From the NCBI RefSeq assembly GCF_000003815.2, contig NC_049983.1:12727481-12781087 (forward strand): a stretch of 53,607 bases of DNA, given 5' to 3'. This document shows, in pieces, positions 37,204-49,600 of this stretch; the first letter of the stretch is position 1; every line of letters begins with the position of its first letter. Origin of the DNA: Branchiostoma floridae. Taxonomy: Eukaryota; Chordata; Leptocardii; Amphioxiformes; Branchiostomatidae. The notes under the pieces were generated by a model, which saw only the letters and a program-made list of their open reading frames with translations, was not told the DNA's origin and ran no database searches. Made by a program: the position numbers and the translations under genes.

Positions 37204-37233
37204 ATGGGAAATTACCTCTGCTCAGATCGCCCG
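37204..37233 (+). CDS. PDZRN3/4: candidate alternative first coding exon (MGNYLCSDRP), short RING-less isoform
   Basis: ATG at 37204 has A at -3 and G at +4, an in-frame TAA at 37198 and ten codons, MGNYLCSDRP, ending exactly in phase 0 at a perfect donor GTAAGT (37234). The next exon begins in phase 0 only 192 bp downstream, so the joined protein would read straight into VNGKDL. MGNxxCS fits the N-myristoylation pattern (G-not charged-x-x-STAGCN-not P), with Cys6 as a possible palmitoylation site. From memory, vertebrate PDZRN3/4 short isoforms begin MGCNLC and join at the same exon boundary; their first exon is longer (about 23 codons), so homology is unproven. Such a product would lack the RING and the first half of PDZ1. 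Against it: similar start-plus-donor coincidences occur elsewhere in the window. Confidence 0.33.
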
Positions 37234-37425
37234 GTAAGTTGTGTCATAATGTATAGGCTTTTTTTTCAACCTTGTGAAAATTCATTTTCACGGGGCTTCC
37301 AGAAACCTGTGTATGTATTTGTGCCTCAAGAGAGACAAAGGTGTGAAAGTACTAAATAATATCAGGCTACAAAGTTGATTTTCATCATGTTTAACATTTT
37401 TCTCATTATATCTTTTTCCTTGCAG

Positions 37426-37682
37426 GTGAACGGAAAGGACCTTAGTAAAGCGAGCCATGAAGAGTCAGTGGAGGCTTTTCGCACTGCAAAGGAACCTATC
37501 GTTGTGGAAGTTGTGCGGAGATCTAGCGTTGCGCGGCAAGGGACGGCTAAGCCGGATCGGCGGGAGCCATGTCTAGTGGACGCGGCTGTGCAGACGGACA
37601 TCGGTCCGGACCCGTACTACATGTTGGGGATGTACAGACCTCCCACCCCTCCGCCCCTCAGCATGCAGGGTACAGCTCCCCA
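37426..37682 (+). CDS. PDZRN3/4: exon: second half of PDZ1 plus linker
   Basis: This is the first clear exon. The acceptor TTTTTCCTTGCAG ends at 37425 and the exon opens in phase 0 with [18 protein letters not shown]. The donor GTGAGT begins at 37683 and leaves two bases (CA) for the next codon. Residues 1-33 are the last strands and helix alpha-B of PDZ1. The His in ASHEES occupies the alpha-B1 position that, in the PDZ family, marks class I domains preferring S/T-x-hydrophobic C-termini. The carboxylate-binding GLGF loop must be on an upstream exon that is not visible. After RRSSVARQG comes the conserved VDAAVQTDI motif, which matches the VDTGTQTDI type of vertebrate PDZRN3, and then a proline-rich stretch (PPTPPPLS). 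Base composition is richer in CpG than the flanking introns, as expected of coding sequence here. Confidence 0.92.
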
Positions 37683-40600
37683 GTGAGTAACCATTCTCCT
37701 ATTCACTCTTTCCTGTTCTTTCATTCATACCACAAATTTCCCATTGAACGCTAATGCTATGCTTGTGCGAAGGGATTGAATAGATCAAATACAGCAGTAG
37801 ATTTCAAATGACTTTAATTTGTCAGTACATACATTTACTTCCAAAATAATTTTTGTCTTGTATCTTTGAGGTTCAAAAATGGCTCAGAACTCTATTGTAG
37901 GTATTCTTTTACCAGAAAAATCAAAAGGCTTGTAGATATCTGAACATCTTGATGTTGGAAATCAGGGCTGTTTCCAGGACCCATCCCTCCGTCCAGGGAT
38001 GGAAATGCTATATTTGTGTCTCAGTCATATGAAGTTTTAATTACTGAAAATAAAATTCCTTTAGCTCAATTTGATAGACATATTTATTGCTTAAGCATTT
38101 AAATATGACACTAATGTCTTTAGAGAACTGTGGAAGGTAACCATTTGTGCATTTGCGGTTGGGAGTTGAGATTTTCCAGTTCGCTGTTGCAACAGTCTTG
38201 TTTTAGACAGATCTGACACAGCACAGATGTAATACTTAATGCTATTAGCATTACCTAGCTCCTCTTAGCGTAGATTCTCTCTGCTGCCATCCAGCCCTCT
38301 CTTAGGGATGTGAAGAAATCTCAGAGAGGTGTGAAAAAGTCAGGGTTCTCTCCCCCCTGGGTTGTGTTTAGGATACAGCAGCTGATTGTGAAGTCTGTAA
38401 TTCCAAATTCAGGACAAGTCTGTGAACCACAAATCCAATTTAGCGAATGAATGGGTCCTGCTTTAGATCAAGGGAAGTAGCCCCCAGGATCGCTACCCGA
38501 GCGTGAAAAAGACGTTTAACCTTCCAGCTACCGAAAGTATGGGGGTATTCTCTTGAACAAGGAAAGGGATTCCTTTGCAACACTACTTACTTTGAGGGAT
38601 TTGGGCCGTATGGAGACATGTGAATAGAAGAGGATTGACACAGTTAAACACTGCCACAGTGTGTTTAAGCCGAGCATGTGTGGAAAGACCAACAGCTAGA
38701 AGTGTTCTTTTATCACCAACCTGTGGTGGCTTCCCTTTTATCCATCCCTCACATTCATCTCAGTACCACAAATATGAAACTAAAACAAGAACTAAGATCA
38801 TCTGTTGAGTTGTAACAAATGCTACTTCACTATGTGAGGCATTGCTAGTTCACTTTGAGCTGGAAACTACAAGACCGAAAATTCTTGGGTTGTTTTTTTG
38901 TAGCTATTCAGATTTTAGCTTCATGTGGAAATGCTTTCAAATTTCAGAGGACAAAAATCACAATATATCTTTTCAGAACTCTTAACGCTGGCCTTTCATC
39001 AGTATTTACCTCAGGCTAGACTTTGAGATATATCAAGAACTTTGATCCTTTTTGCAGCATACCTTGATGACACAAGTGCATGTATGTCTAGCCGTGAGGG
39101 GATACAGACAGGGGAAGTTGTCAGTGCTGCGTACTGTACACTGGCTGGGAGCTTTGTTTCTGTGCAGTACCAGCAAAGAAATTCAATCCAACATCAGAGC
39201 AGTGAAGAAAGGAGCGATTTCTAGACAGGAAACATAGTAATCACGATGCTGTACAAGTCCTACACGTTCCAACCTTGTGACACAAAGGAAAGACTGTTTT
39301 GACCAAAGGCAGACAGGCTGTTTCCTCCAATGTATGCTTGTCTGTCTGTCTGGGTTCAGATGTGGATGTTTCTATATACACAGAATAATGTTTCTGTTCC
39401 ACGGTTTCTCATTTAGCACACTTGGGGGATGTTTTCAAAACAAAATCACTGATCTCTGTAAAGTGGTTCCTCCTTCCTCCTCCTCATGTTTCTCTTCCTC
39501 TTCCACCCCAACACAAGATGCCCTTGGTGCTAGTAATTTATTTCTCTGGTCCCTTGAACTCTTGGACCAGCCTTGTGTAAGAGCCAGTCATACCTCTTTC
39601 CGACTGTTAGGTTAAGAAGAGAAATCTCTCAGTACAAAACCTCATCCTGGTTTTCAGAGAGAAGAACCCCCCAGCCAATCACTGTAGTCCTCCTGTCAAT
39701 ATTGGCGCAGGAGATTTATAATTGTTTGCCCTGTTTAGTCAGCAAACAAGCGGAGAATAGACAGTGTTGACACGCCAAACATGTTAAAAGAGATTCTGTC
39801 CTGGGTGTGATGAACACCTCCTTGCGCCAAGGCTGTTGTCCTCGCATGCAGTGATGATGGAGAAGTGTGCCTGAGTTTTTCCTGGCGCACCTTGTTCTTG
39901 TTTGGGCTGCGGTAAATTAGAACAGACCCAATGACCTCATCAGCCTCGCAGGTCATGACTTTGGCCACAACAAACCGTTCACAAAGTAAACCATTTCAGG
40001 TTAGATTGTCAACTAGCTTAGAGCTGGAAAATCTTGAGGGACAAAGGTTGCCTTGTTTTCGAACTCCAAGAATGAGGCTTTGTTATATGCATGGCACAGA
40101 GCCTGAGGGCCAACCGGTATTCGTATCAATTCATTTCTAAGTTGTAATAATGTCTAATTGACTTATCTTTGTGCAAGTATATTGCTATGGGCTCTTCTGA
40201 CTCAATTACACTGAGATTACACAGTATGCAATGTACAAAAGAGTTAGGTTGTCTGAGTGAAATGTGTAAGAGTATTGTAGTGGTCACCTGGCTAGGATGG
40301 AAGGACACATATGGATTCAAGTTTCATTTGTCTTCATTGTAAAAGAGAGTGGTTTTGGCTCTAACTGACCAGCTAGTAGGATTTAGGGCTCGACTAGCCC
40401 CTGGACATGATGACCACCTCCTCCTCGCTGACCATTAAAAAGCCATCAGCAGTGGTCCTAGTAGGGCCATTAGGCCAGCGGCTCCATTTGGCCAGTTGTG
40501 ACTCATGTGCGCCGCTTCTGGCCATCTCGGACTCGCACGCTACAAAATTTGCTCATGTATAACAATTCCTATCTAGCATCTTGTACTCCTGAATTTTTTA

Positions 40601-43600
40601 CAAGTGTTTATTGGTGCTCTGAGAGTGACCCCAGTAGCGGCGGGGTGTGGCCTGCCAGGACAGTGATTGAAGAGCCCTTTCTATGACCTGTCTTGTCCAC
40701 TTGGAGGCAACATCACCAAGAAGGACAGGGCTACATCATTTGTCAAACCTGATAGCATCAGAGAACATTATCCTGCAGGGTACTAATATCAGGCTACTGT
40801 GCCCTGGTCTTCAGAAGCCATGCTGATTGTCCGTTATTACCGATGTTATCATCAGGACACAAAGCCCTGATCTCCCATGCACCATTATGTCAAAAAAAAG
40901 GGAAGAAAAAAGGAAGAAAGGGACAAAGGGAGGACACCATGTCAGTTCACAATGGCTGTCAAAATTGACCTCTCAATACCCTGTCAACTGCCGGACCATT
41001 TCACAAGTAGCTGTTGATTGGCCTCCAACACTTCAGATGAACCCTAGTAACAAAAGAGTGGGACTGAATAATCAGGTTCATAAAACACTTCAGAACAAAG
41101 GGCTAGGAAATGAGGCATCAGAAATGTATCACCTTCTTAGCACTGCATAAAACATCTCGGTTTAATGAATGGAGTGAAGTGTAGAAAAGAGAGTTTGTAA
41201 AACAGTTACTTGTTAACGACCTCATGCTGTTGTGTTATTGTTGTTGTGGTAGGTTGTTTGACAGTGTGTTTTCATGCCTTTGTTTGTACAGTCCCTATGG
41301 TGACCCCATGCTGTATGATGCTGCGGAAGACTTGGAGTTTGCAGATGACCTTCCACCATTGGACGACAATTACAACATTGAATATGAGGTAAAAGTTGGT
41401 CAATAAACTCTGGAATAAGTATTGAATAGTGTAAATATACACACATTTATGGGAAAGCTCATGGCTGTTCAAGCTATCTCAAAGATGTTTGGGGGATACC
41501 CAGGGCTAGGGCTAACAAGGGTGATGTTAAAGTCATTGTCACCATGCGACCTTGTCCTAAGAGAGCCTTTGTTGGTGGGCTGCCAAGTGTGGGCTTATAA
41601 AGCTGGCATTGTTGGAGGTAGTAGTTGACAGTCAACATACTAGTGATGGGTCCATGGGGCAAAGCCAAGCTCTGCGTTTCCACAGACCACCTTCATTGTC
41701 GCTAGTACAGATCTATTCTCCAGAAAATAGGAGGGCAGGGATCCCGGGGACAGTTATGGATATGGTTCTGTCAAGAATATCTCCAGGGAGTCTGGCTACT
41801 TTTGTTTTGGGTATAGCAAGCCTAAACTTGGGCTGATTATCCCCATGTTGCAAGGGAGTTTTGAATTGGGCTTGATTTGTACTGGACAGGAAGACACCTG
41901 CTAGGAGTAGGCGGAGAAGACATGGAATCAGAGAAGTGTAGTGAACAGTTATTAGACTGGGTCAAGTGAAGCTGTGGGACACATGAGAAATTAGCAGCGT
42001 TGTGTCATCAGCCTTTGCCAGGGACTCCCGGGGTAGAATTGCAGGTTCATGCCTATAAGCGAAGTACACTGCTGAGCTGTTTTGACTCTGGAGGTGGGGG
42101 GTCTGCCAGAAATGGACAGGGATGTATGTGACCTTCAGCTCAATGTCAGGGACTGTTTAAGGATTTTAACAGCAAGCCAGCAGCAAAAGATACATGTACA
42201 TATACAAGTGATGTACATAATGTCTTTTTTGTATGAATGTAAGAAAAATGTTGCCATTTGATTTTTTTTTGCAAAGACAAACAATGAGAAATTGGTTGTG
42301 GGCATGCCACCTCTGAGTATTTGATGTGAAATTTGAAGCCTGTGTTTGAAAATTGACCATAAGTTAGGGTCTGCTAATGTGTCCATCTGTCCCAGAAAGA
42401 GGTTTCTGTTTTGACCACTACTGGCCTGCACAGCTGTCCGGCCACATAATTCCAATTTCTTGCTGCCCAGTCCCTGAATGGACCCAACATTTGTTGACAC
42501 ATAACCCCATGGAAATGAGGTTAGCAGTGCCATCCATGTGTGCTGTTCCAGGCAGCAGCCCTAATCTAATCCCTGCCACCATGTAATTGTTTTAATAGGA
42601 TGGTCAAAGCTTTTAATTAAAGCAGGTCCAGAGTGTAGGTTCAGAACACTGGTACAGAGGCACAGGGCATGGGAACCTGACCCTAGGACAAGATAGCCTT
42701 GGTAGACGTCCCTCTCAAGTTTCAGGGCCCTCCTGCTACAAATTGGACTGAAAATTGACCAAATAACCTCAAAGGGCATCAGATTGTAATTATAGACCAC
42801 CTATGTTTAAATACAATGCACCCAAGCTGAATTTTCAAGCAATCTTTCTGGAGAAAAGGCGATTACTGATTACTGATTTGGCTGCGAATCTTTCCAAAGT
42901 CATTTGTGCAGTGTCGACTAAGTGATGGATGAGGATGGTTGTCATAGTAACCATTAGAACACAAGGCATGTTGTTGTAGGTGTTATTGATGAAGGATGGG
43001 AGACAATTTTTTTATTTGACTGACAGATCTTAAATTCTTCATCTTGGTGCCAGAAACAGTAGGATGAATGATTTGTGATAAAAGCACAGAAAAGGGGAAA
43101 TGGGAAAGACTGATAACTATCAGGACTTCCCTGATAAGGATTAAAGTTCTGGGTACAGAGGAAGAATCACAAATCCCAAGTGATGAAAAATTAATTTAGA
43201 ACAGTATATATACAATGTATTACAGGTCTTAGCATATGATTATTGTATTGTACTGATTGTTGTATTGTACTTGACTTTAAAAGCTTGGAATTCCTAGTGT
43301 TCATATAAACAATGACTTCACCAGCTGCCCATCGCTAAGAACTGGTCTAATTTCTGATTGTGTCATGAGAGAGCTATCCTGCCTTTTCTATCTATGGTTA
43401 TGATTCTATTTAGAATTTTAATCTGTCCAGAGCCAGCCAGGAATGACAATAAACCATTGGGGACACGCATTCCTCAGATAGAGGATGGTACGATGACATG
43501 AGGATGAAGATGCCAACTGCGGCCAGATCTTTGATCCTCACCCTAAAGCTGGTGTTTACTTGAGGAGGCATGTGGGCCCACTGATAACTCTAGCAGAAGC

Positions 43601-46600
43601 TGGAAGTCCTGAATATGCCCCTCTGTCTATCTGTACCCAGCTACAGCTGTGGGAGGGGGCAGGTTACACTGTGACGTGCTGGCAAGCCTGAGCTCACCAA
43701 GGCATCTGGCAGTTTATGGTAGCAACTTGCCCTGTGTGACCACATCCGATCTTCCACACTGACCTTGTGTAGAACCTGATCTTTGCTTACACCTGTTTGG
43801 TCTGTGACTGGGCCAACATGCTGCCTGTATTAGACTTGGAGTGTGTTTGCTTCAGAGAAATATATGCACACAGTGAATGGGAAACAGTAGAAAGGAGAAA
43901 GATATTGATAATTATCACAACAGAAATGTAAATCCCTCGCAAGCTGTAAAATGTAACATCTAAAACTGTTTCCAAATTGATTAAAAAGATACTGTAAGCT
44001 TTTTGAATATATTTGATGGTAGGCTTACAGTTGCATAGCTAAAATTTTATCAGCCTGTGCCATCTGTGAAGTTCTGCAGCGCAAAAAAGTTCAAAAGTTT
44101 ACATAAATTATGACGGAACACAAATTTTACAAGTCAGTTTATTAGCCTGGTAATGCGTTTTTTCTTCATGGGGTTAAAAGCCCACCTCGTAAAACCATTT
44201 ATAGGAAAAAAAACTCTACTCAGCTTGGGCCAAGCCCCAACATAAAGCTTGACACTGTAAATATTGGGAGCAAAGGCAATCAAAATGCTGATGAAGGCTG
44301 GGGCTTGGTTCCCTCCCACAACATATCAGCACCCCGCTCTGCTGAACAAACAAAATGACTCACAAAATGTACCTGCAGCCCTCTCTTCACTTCTGAAACT
44401 TGGGTTTTATCTCATATTTGGGCTTAAAAGACATGGCGACTGCACGCTATGGTGATTAGCCTAAGTCCTGCTTTAGCTGGTTTTATCCATTATGCCCATT
44501 TCCACGGTCAGGTTCTATTTGTAACAGTTCATGTATACATAATCCCAAAAAGCTGCATGGAATACTGACAAGGTGGGCTTGATCTCACCACAAGGTGCTC
44601 ACAAGTCTGGGAAAAAAGTTCTGTTGGATGAGGAAAAGGTATGAAAATGACAGAATGACATTGTGGTCTCCGGGGTGTCATACTGTATGTGGGACACTTC
44701 TGTGAGCCCCTCACCACATGAGGCTGACCAACCATGACAAGGTAGAACAACATCCCATATGGGCAGGGGTGGACTATCTCTAATTGAAATGATCAGCAAG
44801 AAAACCCATGTAAGAAAGATAGCTGGGGTTTGTAGTAGGATGTCCGGCAGGATACGGGAATGGTGCGGCCAGGAAGTGGCTGATGATGTCAGATGATAGA
44901 CTGGCAGTTGGGATTTTTACCGAGGGGGTAAATCTTATCTGAGATCTCCATGAACCCAGAGCAATCATGAGCTAGGGGGTTTATATCCTCACTGGAAGCA
45001 TCAGTCCAAAGAGCAGGGGCCAGCGGAAATGTTAAGCACCACATAAAGGCAAATGTCAGGTGTCAGGGTTGGGGAGCACTCTATTCACGCCCAGGTTGGG
45101 GGCCAAACCTGGACCATTGTAGAGGTCAGGCACTTGGGGTGGGGGGAGAATGGATTAGCATCATTCATTTGGCAATGGTCAAGCTGGGTATAAGGTGTTA
45201 AAACACAGGAGCAACATGGATGAAGAACCCATAAGGGCGACACAAGGGTAGAAATTTTTTCACATGTATTTATTAAAGACTGGTCATTTTTTCAGAAACA
45301 CACATTCCTAGTACCAGATAGCCGTCTATATTTGATTTTGAACAAAATGTATAACAGCTTCAACTTTGTCAGAAGTGTTTGTAAAAAAAAACTAAACATC
45401 AATGTTGTTTCCATGCAGGAGGTGACGCTGTGCCGAACAACCAGCGAAGACAAGCTTGGTCTGACCCTCTGCTATGGAACAGACGAGGAGGAGGACCTGG
45501 GTATCTATGTGAGCGAGGTGAGCTGTGTAAAATGGCGTTCATCCGTAAATCGCCACATAAAAAAGATAGAGCTTGCCACAGTATTGAGGAAAGCAGCGGG
45601 CATGTAATACATGCAGATGGAGGTTGTTCTGTGGGGAATTGTATATTCCTAGTCATTCCTTCCCTTGCAACAGAGTATGTGACCTGTAGCTGGGGAATGT
45701 CATTACTGCATGCAGATAGGCTGATGAGGAATGTGCACGAAACTGGCATTTATCTACATTGGCGTGCAGGAATTTTAGCAAACGAGGCTTAGAAAATTCC
45801 ATCGGTGAGGGTGGTTTTGCCACTGAAAGTGAGTTCTGTGCGTGATACTTGGTATCAGCGGCATCAGGACGAAGTGACGCCTGCCGATATTGGGAAATGG
45901 GCTGGAAGAATTGCTTAAACCACTGCCACTGATTCCCAAAGTCCCAGCCCTCGGCCAAGCCTAACAGGGCTTTCCTGACTACAAATGCGTGAGGTTTCAC
46001 TCCCTGCCACTTTCCTCATTACTCACACACAGCCGAGACTCCGCAGAGCTTTTCTAAATCATTCCCACCTCAGAACTTTGCCATTCTGGAACTAGCTGGA
46101 GCGGATCCAAGGGTCTATCAATATTTGATGTCCCTTGGGTCCCTGATGTGCGTGTATTAATTTCATAAGCATGTCCAACTATTACTGCAGAAAGCTAGGC
46201 CTATTTGTGAACCCAAGCATGTAATGCCCTCACCTACGGTCAGGTACTTATGGACTCCTCTTTATGCAGTGCACTACTTCTGGTGAGGTTTTCCCAGCGT
46301 TGTTACCTGTAGGAAAGTTTCTGCAGGTGATAAGAATTAGGGCAACAGTCCTGTTGGCCTGTCAGTGTGTGGGTGTGTGGTGCAATGTTACACAGGAGAC
46401 AGCCACATAAATCACAGGTGAAGATGGCATGGTGGCAGACAGTCCTGATAGAGGGAACCCAGCTGAGGGAGTATTGTGTGCACGGATGCATTAAATGCCA
46501 CCTGAAAATGTACTGCCCTGGCATTCCTCGGCCCTTGCGCAGGCCATCCGTCATGACTCCCCTCCTGCATACATCACCTGCATTCACCCACATTCTCAAA

Positions 46601-49600
46601 GTCAACCGATAATCTGGAATTNNNNNNNNNNNNNNNNNNNNNNNNNNNNNNNNNNNNNNNNNNNNNNNNNNNNNNNNNNNNNNNNNNNNNNNNNNNNNNN
46701 NNNNNNNNNNNNNNNNNNNNNTAATCATGATATATTGTAGGGGACAAACAGCCCCTGGTGCATGCAAAATGAAGTAATGGACCTAAATAAATGAATGGTA
46801 TCTTCATATTGGGATGAAAAAGAAGAGTTGAGCCAGCCACATATACAGTACATTATCTCATTTAGGCAGGAACTACTCTACCTGCTGTAACAGACCAAGG
46901 TTAAAGTCATTTGCTATCGAAGGCTTTTACTCCAATCTCAGCCCATTTACTTCCAAGTAGGATTTTTATGAAGCTTAGGATCCTACATTTGAGAGAATTA
47001 AGGCAATCATATATTCTCAAGTAAACTGATTTTTACTTAACGTTATTGATGAGCTTTCATTCTAAACAGATGTTTGTTTGTATCTTATATAGGTAGTAAT
47101 TCAATATGAATAATGGTGTGTCAGTTCCCATGTATTGTTCACTTACACTTGCAAGTTCAGAGACCTTTTTGAAATGGGGTAACAACATTAATGATATTGC
47201 TCTGTACTGTGTTGTAGGTTGGTGGCAAAAGTGCATGGATTATTGTCTTGTTTGCCTTTTTCTCTCTTTGACTGTACAGCAATAACCAATTTCTCATTCA
47301 TTTCAGATTGATCCACTAAGCGTTGCAGGGAAGAGCGGCAGAATAAGAGAGGGAGATCACATTGTTCAGGTAATCATCGATAATGCTCTTCTAAATCAGA
47401 TTATATGATTTATATGATAATGTGTTTTATGTTCTCGGCAAAGTCCCTCAGATTTTGACATTGGCCTGTGGTGATTAGAGGCTGAGTCCGAGGGGTCGCA
47501 TCCAAAGCTTTTAAGAGGACTAAGCGTGTCACAATGGATCCAGAATGATTTACTGCCGCGGATTTAACTTCAGCCCTGGAAAAATTCTGCGTAATGGGAA
47601 AATGGGCAGCACCGCCCAAGCCCCAAGGCAAGATCAGTGCCTGAGCTTTGGAAATCGGTTTGGAAAAGTTCAGGAAAAGGCATTTTGCTTAAGGGGGATG
47701 TAGGAGTAATGGGGCATGTTTTTCATCGGGGATTGCGCTGACACCTGGAGGTATTTGTGGTTTGTTTCGTGAGAAGAGCACGTTAAACAGGTGGCAGTTG
47801 TGTGTGCGTAATTCGTGCATGCGTGCGGAAATGGCTCAAGGCTAGACGCAAGAACTTTATTGGAACAGAAGGTGGGGAGTTGGGCTGGAAGGGGTACACG
47901 CTGGTCAAATGGCACAGATGTCCGACTTGTCATTATGTAGATCAGGCATAAGAGGTCAAGTTGTGGTGGACCCTGCCTCCATTACCAGGGTGAACTGGGA
48001 CTCATTTAGCAGCTGGACATCATTGTTCCACTTGGCCTAGCATTTTAGCCCCACTCTCCCCTTACAAGTCAAATTGATCCCATTTGAATTTGGCTCATTT
48101 GCTGGTAAATCCTCCGAGCTTGGCCCAACATTGGGCTGTAATGTACTGATTTCTTTGTCCCATCCGGTGGGAGCCCACCTGGTCTAAATGGTTTTAAGTC
48201 ACAACCTGAGGGCTAGTTGCCAATGCAAACTGAAGGGCAATAGGTTGGCATAAAAAAAGAACCAAAGGTTAAAGAGTATGATACTGAAATTAAACAAGAA
48301 AATTACCACACCATTTTCAGAAAATAAAGGTCATGAAGGTTATAACACAGTAGGGAATGGGCTCACGTTTTATGTGAGGGTCTCGATGTTGTTGAATACT
48401 TACTAATAACATGTTTACACCCACAGATCAATGGTGAGGAAGTTCTGAATAAGGACCATGCCGTGCGCCTCTTCTCTGAGGACAAGTCGGAGATTAAGCT
48501 CCTGGTGGCCAGACCTGACACACGGGTAAGTTCATAAAGCTTTTAAAACAGCTGCATGTTTTCATAACCTTCATGAATGTGGAACATCTTTACAAAACAA
48601 CTTTGAGTCAGGAAATGACTGTACTGAAATTACAGTATAATGTTTACTAAAAAGCACATTTATGATACCATTGGAAATTCACTTCTGACACAGTTTAATT
48701 GTAGTAAATAGAATTTTTCCGTATCTACCAAATCTTGCTGGTCANNNNNNNNNNNNNNNNNNNNNNNNNNNNNNNNNNNNNNNNNNNNNNNNNNNNNNNN
48801 NNNNNNNNNNNNNNNNNNNNNNNNNNNNNNNNNNNNNNNNNNNNNNNNNNNNNNNNNNNNNNNNNNNNNNNNNNNNNNNNNNNNNNNNNNNNNNNNNNNN
48901 NNNNNNNNNNNAACAGATGAGGTACACAACGGTCTACACATGAGAGGTGACAATGGCCATTAGTAACACAATGAAATCTGAGTCCTGGCACGCCATTCTC
49001 GGTGTTGTAAATTATTTCAGGCTTTTAGCCTGGCCCATACACTTGATGGGTGTTTGTGAGCCTAATACGTACCGTGTAAGCAGGGAACAAAAACTGAAAG
49101 GATCCTTTAAAAAAATTGTAGTTGTTGCAAATTTATGGCCCCCTCAGGTGCCATTTGCCCACACTTTCTGTTTAAATATTCATAGAGAAGGGCAAGCAGG
49201 TGAGCTGTAGTACCATCTGTACTGCACTGCTGCGTTTCCCACCTTACTGGACTGAACAAGCTCATTTCTCTAAAAACCCCAGTGGTAACATTGAGCTTGC
49301 AACAGCCTCTAAAGTGGCAGCTAATGTACATAACACACTGATGTACATATACGCCCCATTTCTCTTGAAGCTGTCGAAATAATCTTCGGCACGAGATGCG
49401 GGCCCGAAAGTTCGACGTGCGGCAATAACAGCATCTGACAGTGACACAGATTGTGGTAAAGTTTTATGATCTCATCACGTGAGAGATGGTTGTAAAATCT
49501 CATAGATGGGAACAGGAACTTCCCAAAATTGTCGTAATGGAAATTGTCGGGAGAAATATTTCATGAGACAGCCCCCAGATTGGTGGTATTTACTGATGGT

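Noticed and set aside
37375-37425. Open frame before the PDZ1 exon encoding a hydrophobic leader (FNIFLIISFSLQ) that looks like a signal peptide
   Set aside because: It is the T-rich polypyrimidine tract and acceptor read through in frame; PDZRN proteins are cytoplasmic.
46303-48991. Open frames crossing the N gaps
   Set aside because: They are open only because N cannot encode a stop.
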